Assembly (NCBI RefSeq): GCF_008761635.1
Contig: NZ_CP044344.1
Span: 3,100,001 to 3,164,000 of the forward strand
DNA length: 64,000 nucleotides
DNA from: Nocardioides cynanchi
GTDB lineage: Bacteria > Actinomycetota > Actinomycetes > Propionibacteriales > Nocardioidaceae
Direction: 5' to 3'
Shown here: piece by piece, positions 48,105 through 56,082 of the stretch
How the letters are laid out: every line of letters begins with the position of its first letter
Position numbering within the stretch: position 1 is the first letter of the stretch
Notes under the pieces: generated by a model
Seen by the model: only the letters and a program-made list of their open reading frames with translations
What the model was told of the DNA's origin: nothing
Databases searched by the model: none
Made by a program: the position numbers and the translations under genes

Positions 48105-48766
48105 AGGTGCTGCTGGTCGACGACGACGCCACCCTGCGGCGGACGCTGGGGATCGGGCTGCGGGCCGCCGGTCACGAGGTGCTGGTCGCGGCCGACGGTC
48201 GTACGGCGCTCCAGGCCGCGCGCGAGGACCGTCCCGACATCATCGTGCTCGACCTGGGCCTTCCCGACCTGACCGGCTTCGAGGTGCTGCGCCGGGTGCG
48301 GGCCTGGAGCACGGTCCCGGTGGTGGTGCTCTCCGCGCGGGCGGAGTCCGCGGAGAAGGTCGAGGCGCTGGATCTCGGTGCCGACGACTACGTCACCAAG
48401 CCGTTCGGGATGGAGGAGCTCCTGGCCCGGGTGCGGGCCGCGGCCCGCCGCGCCGGCTCCGACGTACCGGTCCTCACCGCCGGCGACCTCGTGATCGACC
48501 TGCCGGCCCGACGGGTGACCAAGGCCGGCGTGGTGGTCCGGCTGACCCCCACCGAGTGGGGGCTGCTGGAGATGCTGGTGCGCACCCCGGGCCGGCTGGT
48601 CAGCCAGCAGGACCTCCTGCACGAGGTGTGGGGACCGACGTACAGCCGCGAGACCAACTACCTGCGCGTGTACGTCGGTGGGTTGCGCAAGAAGCTCGAG
48701 GACGACCCGTCCAGCCCTCGGCACCTGATCACCGAGCCCGGCATGGGCTACCGCTTCGAGGTCTGA
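48101..48766 (+). CDS. KdpE-like OmpR-family response regulator
   Basis: 221 residues. Receiver domain with acidic pocket VDDDATLRR and phospho-acceptor in IIVLDLGLPDLTGFEV (Asp about 50), conserved Lys in YVTKPFGMEELLARV. C-terminal winged helix (TPTEWGLLEMLVRTPGRLVS ... YLRVYVGGLRKKLEDDPSSP, EPGMGYRFEV), the KdpE pattern. GTG start inside the kinase stop. Targets are probably the transporter or DUF4118 gene upstream; no KdpE box was recognised. Confidence 0.9.
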   Translation: MKVLLVDDDATLRRTLGIGLRAAGHEVLVAADGRTALQAAREDRPDIIVLDLGLPDLTGFEVLRRVRAWSTVPVVVLSARAESAEKVEALDLGADDYVTKPFGMEELLARVRAAARRAGSDVPVLTAGDLVIDLPARRVTKAGVVVRLTPTEWGLLEMLVRTPGRLVSQQDLLHEVWGPTYSRETNYLRVYVGGLRKKLEDDPSSPRHLITEPGMGYRFEV

Positions 48767-48770
48767 GGGA

Positions 48771-50180
48771 TCAGCCGGCGACCAGCGCGTGGCCGGGCAG
48801 CTGGAGCACCATCCGGGTGCCGCCGGCTGGCGCCTCGTCGGCCCGCACCGCACCGGAGTGCCGCTCGGCCACCTGCCGCACGATCGAGAGCCCCAGGCCC
48901 GAGCCGGGCATCGAGCGCGACTCCTCGGAGCGGTAGAACCGGTCGAAGACCTGGGAGCGGTCCTCCTCGGCGATGCCCGGCCCCTGGTCGTCGACGGTCA
49001 GCTGACCGTGGTTGAGCCGCACCGAGACGGTGCCGCCGCGTGGGCTCCACTTCACGGCGTTGTCGAGCAGGTTGGTGACCGCTCGCTCGAGCGACCTCGC
49101 CTCGCCGGTGACCCACCACGGCTCGGTGTCGACCTCGAAGACCAGGGAGGTGCCGCGGCGGCGAGCCCGGGCGACCGCCCGGTCCACCACGTCGGCGAGG
49201 TCGACCTGCTCGACCACGGGCCGGATCGGCTCGTCGCGGGCCAGCTCGACCAGGTCGCCGACGAGGGTCGACATCTCCTCGATCTGGGCCCCGACGTCGT
49301 CGAGCAGCTCGGCCCGGAGCTGGGGATCCAGGCCGCCGGACTCGTCGGCCTGGAGCAGCAGGTCGAGGTTGGTCCGCAGCGAGGTGAGCGGTGTGCGCAG
49401 CTCGTGGCCGGCGTCCGCCACGAGGCGCCGCTGCCGGTCGCGCGACGCCGAGAGGGCGGCCAGCATGGCGTTGAACGCCGTGGCGAGGCGCGCCACCTCG
49501 TCGCCACCCTCGACCGGCAGTGGAGTGAGCTCCTCGGTGCGGGCGATCACCTCGACGTTGTCGGTGAGCCGGCGCACCGGTCGCAGGCCGTTGCGGGCCA
49601 CGGCCCAGCCGGCGGCGGCCGCACCGATCACGCCGGCCAGCCCGAACAGCAGCATCACCGCGCCCATCTTGCGCAGCACCCGCTCCTGGGGCGCGAGGTT
49701 CTGGGCGAGCACCAGCGCCGTGTCACCGCCGGCCGGGACGGTGACGACGCGGTAGTCGATCCTCCCGGCGGAGATCGTCCGGATGCTCGGCGCGCCCTGC
49801 GTGGACGCGACCGCCAGCTCCGGGGTGCCGATCTGGAACTTGGGGCCGGTGTCGGTGGTGTGGTTGCCGTGCGAGTCGATGTAGAAGATCCGGACGTCGG
49901 CGGCACCGACCGCCCACAGCGGGACCTGCTCGTTGGTGATGCTGGCCATCGTGGTGCCGCCCGCGGCCTTCTGGGCCCGCTCGAGCAGGGAGTTGTCGAG
50001 GGAGCTCTGCAGCGACATCCGCACCGTCAGGAAGGCGCCGAGCGCCACGAAGGCCACGGCCAGACCCACCGCGATCGTGGTCAGCAGCACGACCCGGCTC
50101 GCCAGCGACCGACGGTAGTGCCAGCGGCGCTCCTCCCAGCTCGACGAGCCGAGGGTCTCGCGCACGGTCGCGCTGTTCAT
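48771..50180 (-). CDS. Sensor histidine kinase, MprB-like
   Basis: 469 residues. Two membrane helices (about 28-50 and 165-188) bracket an extracytoplasmic sensor of about 115 residues. Then HAMP ([20 protein letters not shown]), HisKA with His in [20 protein letters not shown], and HATPase ([49 protein letters not shown]). The layout and partner resemble MprB of Mycobacterium, which senses envelope stress. ATG overlaps the response regulator stop, so both are one transcript in the order regulator-kinase. Ends 4 nt from the convergent kdpE-like gene. Confidence 0.9.
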   Translation of the reverse strand: MNSATVRETLGSSSWEERRWHYRRSLASRVVLLTTIAVGLAVAFVALGAFLTVRMSLQSSLDNSLLERAQKAAGGTTMASITNEQVPLWAVGAADVRIFYIDSHGNHTTDTGPKFQIGTPELAVASTQGAPSIRTISAGRIDYRVVTVPAGGDTALVLAQNLAPQERVLRKMGAVMLLFGLAGVIGAAAAGWAVARNGLRPVRRLTDNVEVIARTEELTPLPVEGGDEVARLATAFNAMLAALSASRDRQRRLVADAGHELRTPLTSLRTNLDLLLQADESGGLDPQLRAELLDDVGAQIEEMSTLVGDLVELARDEPIRPVVEQVDLADVVDRAVARARRRGTSLVFEVDTEPWWVTGEARSLERAVTNLLDNAVKWSPRGGTVSVRLNHGQLTVDDQGPGIAEEDRSQVFDRFYRSEESRSMPGSGLGLSIVRQVAERHSGAVRADEAPAGGTRMVLQLPGHALVAG

Positions 50181-50890
50181 GACTCCTTCAGGACGTAGCC
50201 CACACCCCGGACCGTGTGGATCAGGCGCGGCTCGTCCTCGGCCTCGGTCTTGCGGCGCAGGTAGCCGACGTAGACCTCGAGGGAGTTGGCGGTCGTGGGG
50301 AAGTCGTAGCCCCACACCTCCTCCAGGATGAACGACCGCTCGAGCACCCGCCGCGGCCGCCGCAGGAACATCTCGAGCAGGGTGAACTCGGTGCGGGTCA
50401 GCTCCATCGCGCGGTCGCCGCGCCGCACCTCGCGACTGCCGAGGTCCATCGACAGGTCCGCGAACGACAGCACCTCGGGATCACCACCGTCGGCGGGTAC
50501 GACGCGCCGCAGCAGGGCCCGGAGCCGCGCGAGCAGCTCCTGCAGGGCGAACGGCTTGGTCAGGTAGTCGTCGGCGCCGGCATCGAGCCCCTCGACCCGG
50601 TCGCCCACGGCGTCCCGCGCGGTGAGCACGAGCACCGGCACGTCGTTGCCGGCCTGGCGCAGCGCCCGAGTCGTCTCGATCCCGTCGAGCCTCGGCATCA
50701 TCACGTCCATGACCACCACGTCGGGGCCGATCCCGGCGATGCCGGCCAGCGCCTCGGCGCCGTCGCTGGCCAGGGACACGGCGTACCCGTTGAACTCCAG
50801 GCTGCGCCGGAGGGACTCGCGGACGGCCTTGTCGTCGTCGACGACCAGGACGCGCGGCTTCGCGGCGTTCGAGGAGGTCGTCGGGGTCAC
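50177..50890 (-). CDS. OmpR-family response regulator, MprA-like
   Basis: 237 residues. Receiver ([20 protein letters not shown], phospho-Asp in [38 protein letters not shown]) and winged-helix DNA-binding domain ([51 protein letters not shown]). GTG start at 50890. Its upstream region holds a 110-bp array of the dispersed repeat beginning 53 nt before the start (50943-51052), which could affect its promoter. Confidence 0.92.
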   Translation of the reverse strand: MTPTTSSNAAKPRVLVVDDDKAVRESLRRSLEFNGYAVSLASDGAEALAGIAGIGPDVVVMDVMMPRLDGIETTRALRQAGNDVPVLVLTARDAVGDRVEGLDAGADDYLTKPFALQELLARLRALLRRVVPADGGDPEVLSFADLSMDLGSREVRRGDRAMELTRTEFTLLEMFLRRPRRVLERSFILEEVWGYDFPTTANSLEVYVGYLRRKTEAEDEPRLIHTVRGVGYVLKES

Positions 50891-50942
50891 GGCCCTACTG
50901 TGCCAGCCGGTCCTGAGCCACGCCTGAGAAGAAGGACGGCGC

Positions 50943-51052
50943 GGTGGTCGAGCGGAGAAGTTCGGTGGTCGAGCGGAGAAGTTCGGTGGTCGAGCGGAGA
51001 AGTTCGGTGGTCGAGCGGAGAAGTTCGGTGGTCGAGCGGAGTCGAGACCACC
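50943..51052. repeat. Copy F: tandem array of dispersed repeat (4 x 21 bp plus a full end unit)
   Basis: Four identical 21-bp units at 50943, 50964, 50985 and 51006, each GGTGGTCGAGCGGAGAAGTT plus C. A terminal unit at 51027-51049 keeps the full core GGTGGTCGAGCGGAGTCGAG plus ACC. It fills the gap between the MprA-like gene start and the fructosamine kinase stop. Identical units point to recent slippage amplification. Confidence 0.9.
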
Positions 51053-51910
51053 TCACTGGAACCGTCCCGCGACCTCCGCCGCGCGGGCGCCGTACCCGCC
51101 ACCGAACAGGCAGGCGTGGACCAGCAAGGGGAACAGCTGGTGGATGCCGACGCGGTCCTGCCAGCCGTCGGCCAGCGGCGCGACCTCCTCGTAGGCGTGC
51201 AGGACCCGCGGCAGGTGGGCGAGCCCGAACAGCGCCAGCATCGCCAGGTCGGTCTCGCGGTGGCCGCCGTGCGCCGCCGGGTCGATCACACAGCAGCCGC
51301 CGTCGTGGGTCCACACGACGTTGCCGTTCCAGAGGTCACCGTGCAGCCGGCTCGGCGCCTCCTCGGGCACCAGGTCGGCCAGCCGGCGCACGATCCCCTC
51401 GACCACGTCCGACTGCTCGGCGGTGATCGCGTCGCGGTCGCGGGCCAGCTTGAGGTAGGGCAGCAGCCGCCGGGTCGCGTAGAACTCGGCCCAGGTGGGC
51501 GCCGGGCGGTTGGGCAGCGGGAGCCGGCCGATGAAGCCGTCGCGGTCGAGGCCGAACGTCTCCGCTCCGGCCGCGTGGGTCTGGGCGAGCGCACGGCCGA
51601 AGGCCGAAGCAGCGTCGATGGTCATCTTGCCGGGCTCGACCCAGGCCAGGATCAGGCAGTCGGGCCGTACGGCGAGCACCTCGGGCACCGCGACGCCCCC
51701 GGCCTCGCCCAGCCAGGTCAGCCCCGCCGCCTCGGCCTCGAAGAACCCGTCCGGGGCATGGGTGAGCGTCTTCATGAACGCCGATCGGCCGTTGCCCAGC
51801 CGGAGCTTGGTGGCGGTGGAGATGTCACCGCCGGCCACCGGTGCGGTGGCCACGACCGGCGTGCTGAGGAGCTCCTCGGCACGACGCGCGACATGGGGTT
51901 GGCGGGTCAT
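51053..51910 (-). CDS. Fructosamine kinase family protein
   Basis: 285 residues. Kinase fold with GGDISTATKLRLGNGRSAFM near the N-terminus, FYATRRLLPYLKLARDRDAI, catalytic loop SRLHGDLWNGNVVW and metal-binding CVIDPAAHGGHRETDLAMLA, all fructosamine-3-kinase hallmarks. It phosphorylates ketoamine adducts on glycated proteins or metabolites so that they fall off (deglycation). Start at ATG 51910 is preferred because GGAGGAGG lies 8 nt upstream; a GTG at 51919 overlaps that site. The stop codon directly abuts the repeat array at 50943-51052. Confidence 0.9.
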   Translation of the reverse strand: MTRQPHVARRAEELLSTPVVATAPVAGGDISTATKLRLGNGRSAFMKTLTHAPDGFFEAEAAGLTWLGEAGGVAVPEVLAVRPDCLILAWVEPGKMTIDAASAFGRALAQTHAAGAETFGLDRDGFIGRLPLPNRPAPTWAEFYATRRLLPYLKLARDRDAITAEQSDVVEGIVRRLADLVPEEAPSRLHGDLWNGNVVWTHDGGCCVIDPAAHGGHRETDLAMLALFGLAHLPRVLHAYEEVAPLADGWQDRVGIHQLFPLLVHACLFGGGYGARAAEVAGRFQ

Positions 51911-51958
51911 GTCGAGCACCTCCTCCGACGTGGCACGCCCACGGTAGTACGAGCCCGG

Positions 51959-52005
51959 TCAGTCGAGCTCCCAGCCGTGCCAGCTGTCGACCCGGATCCA
52001 GGCAC
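51959..52005 (-). pseudogene. Detached C-terminal coding remnant of the PPOX protein
   Basis: In a different frame from the PPOX gene upstream, this stretch reads VSAWIRVDSWHGWELD then stop. That is the conserved C-terminal strand of F420-type PPOX proteins, now separated from its gene. Confidence 0.6.
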
Positions 52006-52338
52006 TCACGCGCCGCCGTAGTGACGGGCCAGGCGGTCGATGTCGGCCCGGGCTCGCTCCTCGTCGTGCTCCCAGCGCACGATCGGGCCGCGGATGCTGA
52101 CGTGGGTGTACCACTCGCCGTCCTTGAGGGCGCTCAGCGAGACGTAGGGGTGCTGCTGCATCCAGGCCAGCCGGGCGCGCCCGGCGTCCATGTTCACGAG
52201 GATCGTGCCGTCGTCCTCGACGAGGTACCACGTGGCCACCGACATCGGATGGCCGCTCGGCATCACCACGGCGATCACGGCCGGGTTGGGCTCGCGCAGC
52301 AGCGCGGCGGCAGCCTCGGGGAGCGGGGCCTGGGGCAT
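52006..52338 (-). CDS. PPOX-class F420-dependent oxidoreductase, C-terminally truncated
   Basis: 110 residues of the split-barrel flavin/F420-binding fold: NPAVIAVVMPSGHPMSVATW, VNMDAGRARLAWMQQHPYVS, WYTHVSIRGPIVRWEHD, then DIDRLARHYGGA and stop. Family members usually run on about 20-25 residues (HYTGxPY..R.RVSAWIEVDRWHGW). Here that end is present just downstream but in another frame, with about 28 nt missing between (estimated from the family pattern). The lost strand contributes to the dimer and cofactor site, so function is doubtful. Confidence 0.75.
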   Translation of the reverse strand: MPQAPLPEAAAALLREPNPAVIAVVMPSGHPMSVATWYLVEDDGTILVNMDAGRARLAWMQQHPYVSLSALKDGEWYTHVSIRGPIVRWEHDEERARADIDRLARHYGGA

Positions 52339-52365
52339 CGTGGTCCTCCTGGGTGTCTCGGTCGG

Positions 52366-52854
52366 TCAGGCCAGCGTGTCCGCGACCTCGGTGACCAGCG
52401 CATCCGACGTGCGCTCGATCAGGTCCAGCACGACCGCGAAGCCGTCCGGGCCGCCGTAGTAGGGGTCCGGCACCTCGCCGGGACCTCCCGGGTCGAGGTC
52501 GCGGAACAGGCCGACCCGCTGGGAGCGACCGCCGAGGTCGTCGAGGTTGCTCTCGTCCATCGCCAGCACGAGGTCGTGCTCGGCGGGCCAGGTGCCGTCG
52601 TACTGCCGGGCGCGGTGCCGGCTCGGGTCGTAGCCGGCCCGGCGCAGCACGGCCGCCGCCCGGTCGTCCATCGGCCGCCCCACGTGCCAGTCGCCGGTAC
52701 CGCTGCTGCGGACCACGACGCGGTCGTCGAGACCCGCCGCGGCGAGCCGCGACTCGAGGACGACGTGGGCCATCGGGGAGCGGCAGATGTTGCCCAGGCA
52801 GACCAGGGCGATCGCGTAGCGTCCGGGCTGCCGCGGTGGGGGCAGTGGTGGCAC
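52366..52854 (-). CDS. Low molecular weight protein-tyrosine phosphatase
   Basis: 162 residues. P-loop CLGNICRS (Cys-x5-Arg, about residues 19-26) and the general-acid loop VPDPYYGGPDGF are both intact. The family dephosphorylates tyrosine on proteins (PtpA-type) or, in some bacteria, acts in polysaccharide export control. GTG start; only 2 nt separate it from the holin-like gene stop upstream, so the two are co-transcribed. Confidence 0.92.
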   Translation of the reverse strand: MPPLPPPRQPGRYAIALVCLGNICRSPMAHVVLESRLAAAGLDDRVVVRSSGTGDWHVGRPMDDRAAAVLRRAGYDPSRHRARQYDGTWPAEHDLVLAMDESNLDDLGGRSQRVGLFRDLDPGGPGEVPDPYYGGPDGFAVVLDLIERTSDALVTEVADTLA

Positions 52855-52856
52855 GG

Positions 52857-53249
52857 TCAGTCGTCGTCCTCGAGCACCACGGCGTCGATGAAGGTGTTCA
52901 CCAGCGTGATCACCAGTGAGCCCCAGACCGCGGTCCAGAAGCCGGTCACGTGGAAGCCGATGCCCACCTGGCCGGCGATCCAGGCGGTCAGCATCAGCAT
53001 CAGCGCGTTGATCACCAGCAGGAACAGTCCGATGGTGAGGATGATGAAGGGGATCGAGAAGAAGGTGACGACCGGCTTCACGAAGCTGCTGATCGCGCCG
53101 AGGATCAGCGAGACGAGCAGCAGCGGCAGGACCTTGTGCTGGATCTCGGCGGAGCCCGAGCTCGGTCCGGTGAAGTAGATCCCGTCGAAGAGCCAGGTCG
53201 CGACCGCGACGGCAGCCGCCGTGGTCAGGAGCCAGGTCACGAACCGCAC
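52857..53249 (-). CDS. Phage holin family 4-type small membrane protein
   Basis: 130 residues with four hydrophobic helices: FVTWLLTTAAAVAVATWLF, VLPLLLVSLILGAISSFVKP, FFSIPFIILTIGLFLLVIN, and TGFWTAVWGSLVITLVNTFI. SFVKPVVTFFSIPF and LNALML-like motifs are those of the DUF360/phage holin family 4 proteins, which are chromosomal housekeeping membrane proteins in actinobacteria and not evidence for a prophage. Forms an operon with the phosphatase downstream. Confidence 0.87.
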   Translation of the reverse strand: MRFVTWLLTTAAAVAVATWLFDGIYFTGPSSGSAEIQHKVLPLLLVSLILGAISSFVKPVVTFFSIPFIILTIGLFLLVINALMLMLTAWIAGQVGIGFHVTGFWTAVWGSLVITLVNTFIDAVVLEDDD

Positions 53250-53274
53250 CGGTTCAGCCTAGCGGGGCTGGCCG

Positions 53275-53958
53275 TCAGGCCAGGTCGAGCCGCTCGATGA
53301 TCGCGTCCTCCGCGCCGGCCAGGTGCTGCTCGAGGTCGGCGACCGCCGCCTCGATGTCGCCGGACTCCAGCAGGTCGAGCAGGTGGTGGTGGGAGCCGGC
53401 CTGGTCGCGCGCGTTGCGGCGGACCCGGTCGATCTGGGCCAGGGCGAGCCGGAGCTCGGCGACCACGGACTCGGCCATCGCGACCAGGCGCGGCGAGCCG
53501 GTCAGGGCGACCAGGCTGAGGTGGATGGCCAGGTGGCGCTGGTTGAGCTCGCGGTACCCCGCTCCCTGGGCCACGGCACGCTCGTAGTCGGCGAGGGCGC
53601 GGCGTACGGCGTCGCGAGCCTCGTCGCCGGCGTCCGGCCAGTTCCGCACCCCGGCCATCTCGAGCACCGCACGGGCCCGGGCCACATCGCGCACCGAGTC
53701 GGGGTCCGGACTGGCCACGCTGACCCCGCGGTTGGGCTCCCGGGTGGCCAGGCCCTCGGCGACGAGGACGGCGAGCGCCTCGCGGAGGGTCGGCCGGGAG
53801 ACCCCGAGGGACTCGGCGAGCGCCACCTCCCGCAAGGGGGTCCCGGACTCGAGCTCACCCTCGAAGACCGCGCGACGCAGCTCCTCGGCGACCCGGTCCA
53901 CGGTCGAGGAGTGCTCGAGGTGCAGCGTGCCGAAGGTGTCCGGCGTGCTCGCGGTCAT
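53275..53958 (-). CDS. GntR-family regulator (FadR/FCD subfamily)
   Basis: 227 residues. N-terminal winged helix (VAEELRRAVFEGELESGTPL, EVALAESLGVSRPTLREALA) and C-terminal all-helical FCD ligand domain with metal-ligand histidines (RHLAIHLSLVAL, GSHHHLLDLLESGD). ATG 53958 follows GAGAAT at leaderless spacing. Divergent from the DDAH-like gene, with a GntR-type palindrome between them, so it probably controls that gene in response to a small acid or guanidino compound. Confidence 0.9.
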   Translation of the reverse strand: MTASTPDTFGTLHLEHSSTVDRVAEELRRAVFEGELESGTPLREVALAESLGVSRPTLREALAVLVAEGLATREPNRGVSVASPDPDSVRDVARARAVLEMAGVRNWPDAGDEARDAVRRALADYERAVAQGAGYRELNQRHLAIHLSLVALTGSPRLVAMAESVVAELRLALAQIDRVRRNARDQAGSHHHLLDLLESGDIEAAVADLEQHLAGAEDAIIERLDLA

Positions 53959-53964
53959 GAGCCC

Positions 53965-53970
53965 ATTCTC
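53965..53970 (-). promoter_or_regulatory. -10 hexamer GAGAAT, leaderless start of the GntR gene
   Basis: On the minus strand GAGAAT ends 6 nt before the ATG at 53958. Confidence 0.4.
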
Positions 53971-54023
53971 CGGCACCGACTTGATCTGCGCCGCATCGTC
54001 CGGCACACTGACGTCCTTGTCAG

Positions 54024-54036
54024 ATTGTCAGACAAT
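54024..54036. promoter_or_regulatory. GntR operator ATTGTC-A-GACAAT
   Basis: Perfect 6-bp dyad around one base, preceded by a second TTGTCAG half site (54018-54024). FadR-type GntR proteins bind short dyads of this shape. It lies 20 nt before the DDAH-like GTG start, where bound regulator would block transcription. Confidence 0.65.
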
Positions 54037-54055
54037 TATGGTGGGAGGTGGGTCC

Positions 54056-54961
54056 GTGGGGACCACGCTGCAGTGGGGCCGGCGCTACGTGATGGTGCGG
54101 CCCGAGCACTTCCGGGTCGACTACGCGATCAACCCCTACATGGACCTGAACAACCAGCCGGACCCCGAGCGCGCGATGGCGCAGTGGGTCGACCTCGTCT
54201 CGACCATCGAGCGGGTCGGCGGCTCCGTCGAGGTCGTGCCGCAGCGCGCGGACTCTCCCGACATGGTCTACGCGATGAACCTCGGGCTCGCGCTGCTGCG
54301 CCCCGACGGCCGCTCGCACGTCGTGATGTCGCACATGCGGCACCCCGAGCGCCGGCGTGAGTCCCTGAGTGCCCAGCCCTGGTTCGAGGGCAGCGGCCGC
54401 AGCACGTCGTACGTCGGTCGCGACGGCGTCGGCGCCCACCTCGAGGCCGGTGACGTCTTCGCCTGGGGCGACGCCCTGGTGGCCGGCTACGGCCCCCGCA
54501 CCGAGGAGCTCGCGCTCAAGCACCTCGCCGGCGACCTCGGCGTCCGGGTGCGCGGCGTCCGGATCACGCACCCGGCGATGTACCACCTCGACCTGGCGTT
54601 CTGCCCGCTCGACGAGCGCCGGGCGATGGTCGCCCCGGGTGCCTTCGACGACGCCTCCGCGTCCGCGCTGCTGGATCTGGTGCCCGAGCCGCTCGTGCTC
54701 ACCGACAGCGAGGCCCTGACGACGTTCTGCGCCAACTCCGTCGTGGTCGGGCGCACCGTGGTGATGCCGGCCGGCAGCCCGGAGCGAGTCAAGGCCCGGC
54801 TGGTGGAGTGGGACTTCGAGGTGGTGGAGGTCGACGTCAGCGAGTTCCACAAGGGCGGCGGCTCGATCCGCTGCCTGACCAACCCCGTGGACGTCGAGCT
54901 CGGTCGAGACCTGCCCCTGGTACCCAACGGCGGACAGGTCGTGATACCACCGTTGTCCTGA
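54056..54961 (+). CDS. Dimethylarginine dimethylaminohydrolase/amidinotransferase-like protein
   Basis: 301 residues of the guanidino-group-modifying (beta/alpha propeller) fold: FRVDYAINPYMDLNNQPDPE, the FEGSG and YHLDLAFCPLDERRAM segments with the catalytic His, and nucleophile Cys273 in GGGSIRCLTNPV near the C-terminus. This Cys/His set hydrolyses methylated arginines to citrulline or transfers amidino groups. Start GTG 54056 follows GGGAGG at 8 nt; an in-frame ATG at 54038 lies next to the operator. Control by the divergent GntR gene is likely. Confidence 0.87.
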   Translation: MGTTLQWGRRYVMVRPEHFRVDYAINPYMDLNNQPDPERAMAQWVDLVSTIERVGGSVEVVPQRADSPDMVYAMNLGLALLRPDGRSHVVMSHMRHPERRRESLSAQPWFEGSGRSTSYVGRDGVGAHLEAGDVFAWGDALVAGYGPRTEELALKHLAGDLGVRVRGVRITHPAMYHLDLAFCPLDERRAMVAPGAFDDASASALLDLVPEPLVLTDSEALTTFCANSVVVGRTVVMPAGSPERVKARLVEWDFEVVEVDVSEFHKGGGSIRCLTNPVDVELGRDLPLVPNGGQVVIPPLS

Positions 54962-54986
54962 GGGCACGCGCCCTCCGGGAGGGTCC

Positions 54987-55457
54987 ATGTCCACGTCCTG
55001 GCAACCGGTGGCACGGGCGTTCGTGCTCCCTGTGCTGGCCCTCGCCCTGCCGGTCGTGCTGACCGGCTGCGTCAGCCGGCAGACGGCGGACCGGGCCGAC
55101 GCGCAGGTGCTCGGTGGGCTGACCCGGGCCGAGTTCAACACGGCCATCCGGGTCGCACGGCATGCCGCGAAGCGTGAGGGAGCCGAGATCAGGACCGCCA
55201 GTGCGGGGGTGGTCACCGGCCGTCGGCGGTCGCTGCTCGGGGTGCACGGTCACGCCTGCCCGCCGGGCCGCCTCCTCGACGTACGGCTGGTCGGGACCTT
55301 CCCGCACGCGTCCCCGGCGCCGGGATCGGGGTCGAACGCGGTGGTCGGTGGCGAGGACCTGATCGCCGACCCGGCCACCGGCACGGTGTGCGCCCACTCC
55401 TACCTCGCCGGCCGGATCATCACCGACCTGTCCATGGTCAGGCTCTACTCCGGCTGA
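54987..55457 (+). CDS. Hypothetical lipoprotein
   Basis: 156 residues. Signal peptide with hydrophobic core FVLPVLALALPVV and lipobox LTGC (Cys28), so it should be lipid-anchored outside the membrane. The mature part (LGGLTRAEFNTAIRVARHAA ... TGTVCAHSYLAGRIITDLSM) has two cysteines and no recognised family. GGGAGG precedes the ATG. It lies 25 nt behind the DDAH-like gene and may be co-transcribed. Confidence 0.75.
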   Translation: MSTSWQPVARAFVLPVLALALPVVLTGCVSRQTADRADAQVLGGLTRAEFNTAIRVARHAAKREGAEIRTASAGVVTGRRRSLLGVHGHACPPGRLLDVRLVGTFPHASPAPGSGSNAVVGGEDLIADPATGTVCAHSYLAGRIITDLSMVRLYSG

Positions 55458-55494
55458 GGTGGGCCTGGTGTGGGAGCCGCGACGTGCGGCCACC

Positions 55495-55500
55495 TAGCCT
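55495..55500 (+). promoter_or_regulatory. -10 hexamer TAGCCT, leaderless start
   Basis: TAGCCT ends 6 nt before ATG 55507 of the VanZ-like gene. Confidence 0.45.
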
Positions 55501-55506
55501 CGTTGC

Positions 55507-56082
55507 ATGGTCCCGATCGGCGGCACGACCTGGATGCTGCTCCTCGCGGCGGCGGCCGGCTGCTGCTGCCTGGTGGTCGCGCTGGCCGTCGGGCGGCGGA
55601 TGGGCCCGGTCGCCGGAACGGCGTGGGGCGGCCTGCTCTGGAGCATCGTCGTGATCGGCCTGGTCACGCTGCTGCCGCCGGTCGATCATCCCGGGATCGT
55701 CCCGGCGTCCCAGCACCAGACGAGCTGCAGCTGGGACATCGGCGGTCCGTCTCCGGGCGGCTTCTGGATCTTCGGTGGCGGCCAGCAGCTGCTCAACGCG
55801 CTCCTGTTCGTCCCCGCGGGGCTGCTGATGACCGTCGCGTTCTCCCGGTGGCGGGCCGGGCGGCTGCTGGTGCCGATCGGCTTCCTGCTGCTGGCGTCGT
55901 ACTCCCTCGGCATCGAGGAGATCCAGCTCCACGTGGCGCGGATCGACCGCGCGTGCGACGTCACCGACATCATCGACAACGTCGCCGGCGCCGGCATCGG
56001 CGTGCTTCTCGGGCTGGTGCTGCTGCCGGTCCTGCGGCCCTGGCGAGGGCGCGGTCGCGGCGCAGCTAGGTTGAGCCCATGA
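55507..56082 (+). CDS. VanZ family membrane protein
   Basis: 191 residues with about four membrane helices and the VanZ signature: NALLFVPAGLLMTVAFSRWR, LGIEEIQLHVARIDRACDVT, DIIDNVAGAGIGVLLGLVL. VanZ proteins are widespread in actinobacteria; a minor effect on teicoplanin resistance is known for the founding member only. The following aminotransferase gene starts inside its stop (ATGA) but also has its own -10 element within this gene. Confidence 0.88.
   Translation: MVPIGGTTWMLLLAAAAGCCCLVVALAVGRRMGPVAGTAWGGLLWSIVVIGLVTLLPPVDHPGIVPASQHQTSCSWDIGGPSPGGFWIFGGGQQLLNALLFVPAGLLMTVAFSRWRAGRLLVPIGFLLLASYSLGIEEIQLHVARIDRACDVTDIIDNVAGAGIGVLLGLVLLPVLRPWRGRGRGAARLSP
56067..56072 (+). promoter_or_regulatory. 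Internal -10 hexamer TAGGTT for the aminotransferase gene
   Basis: TAGGTT ends 6 nt before ATG 56079, inside the end of the VanZ gene, so the aminotransferase can be transcribed on its own. Confidence 0.45.

Noticed and set aside
52857..53249. Prophage remnant suggested by the holin family name
   Set aside because: Phage holin family 4 proteins are ordinary chromosomal membrane proteins in actinobacteria, and no other phage gene is nearby.
55507..56082. Glycopeptide resistance locus from the VanZ match
   Set aside because: No vanHAX or VanRS genes; isolated VanZ-like proteins are common in actinobacteria.
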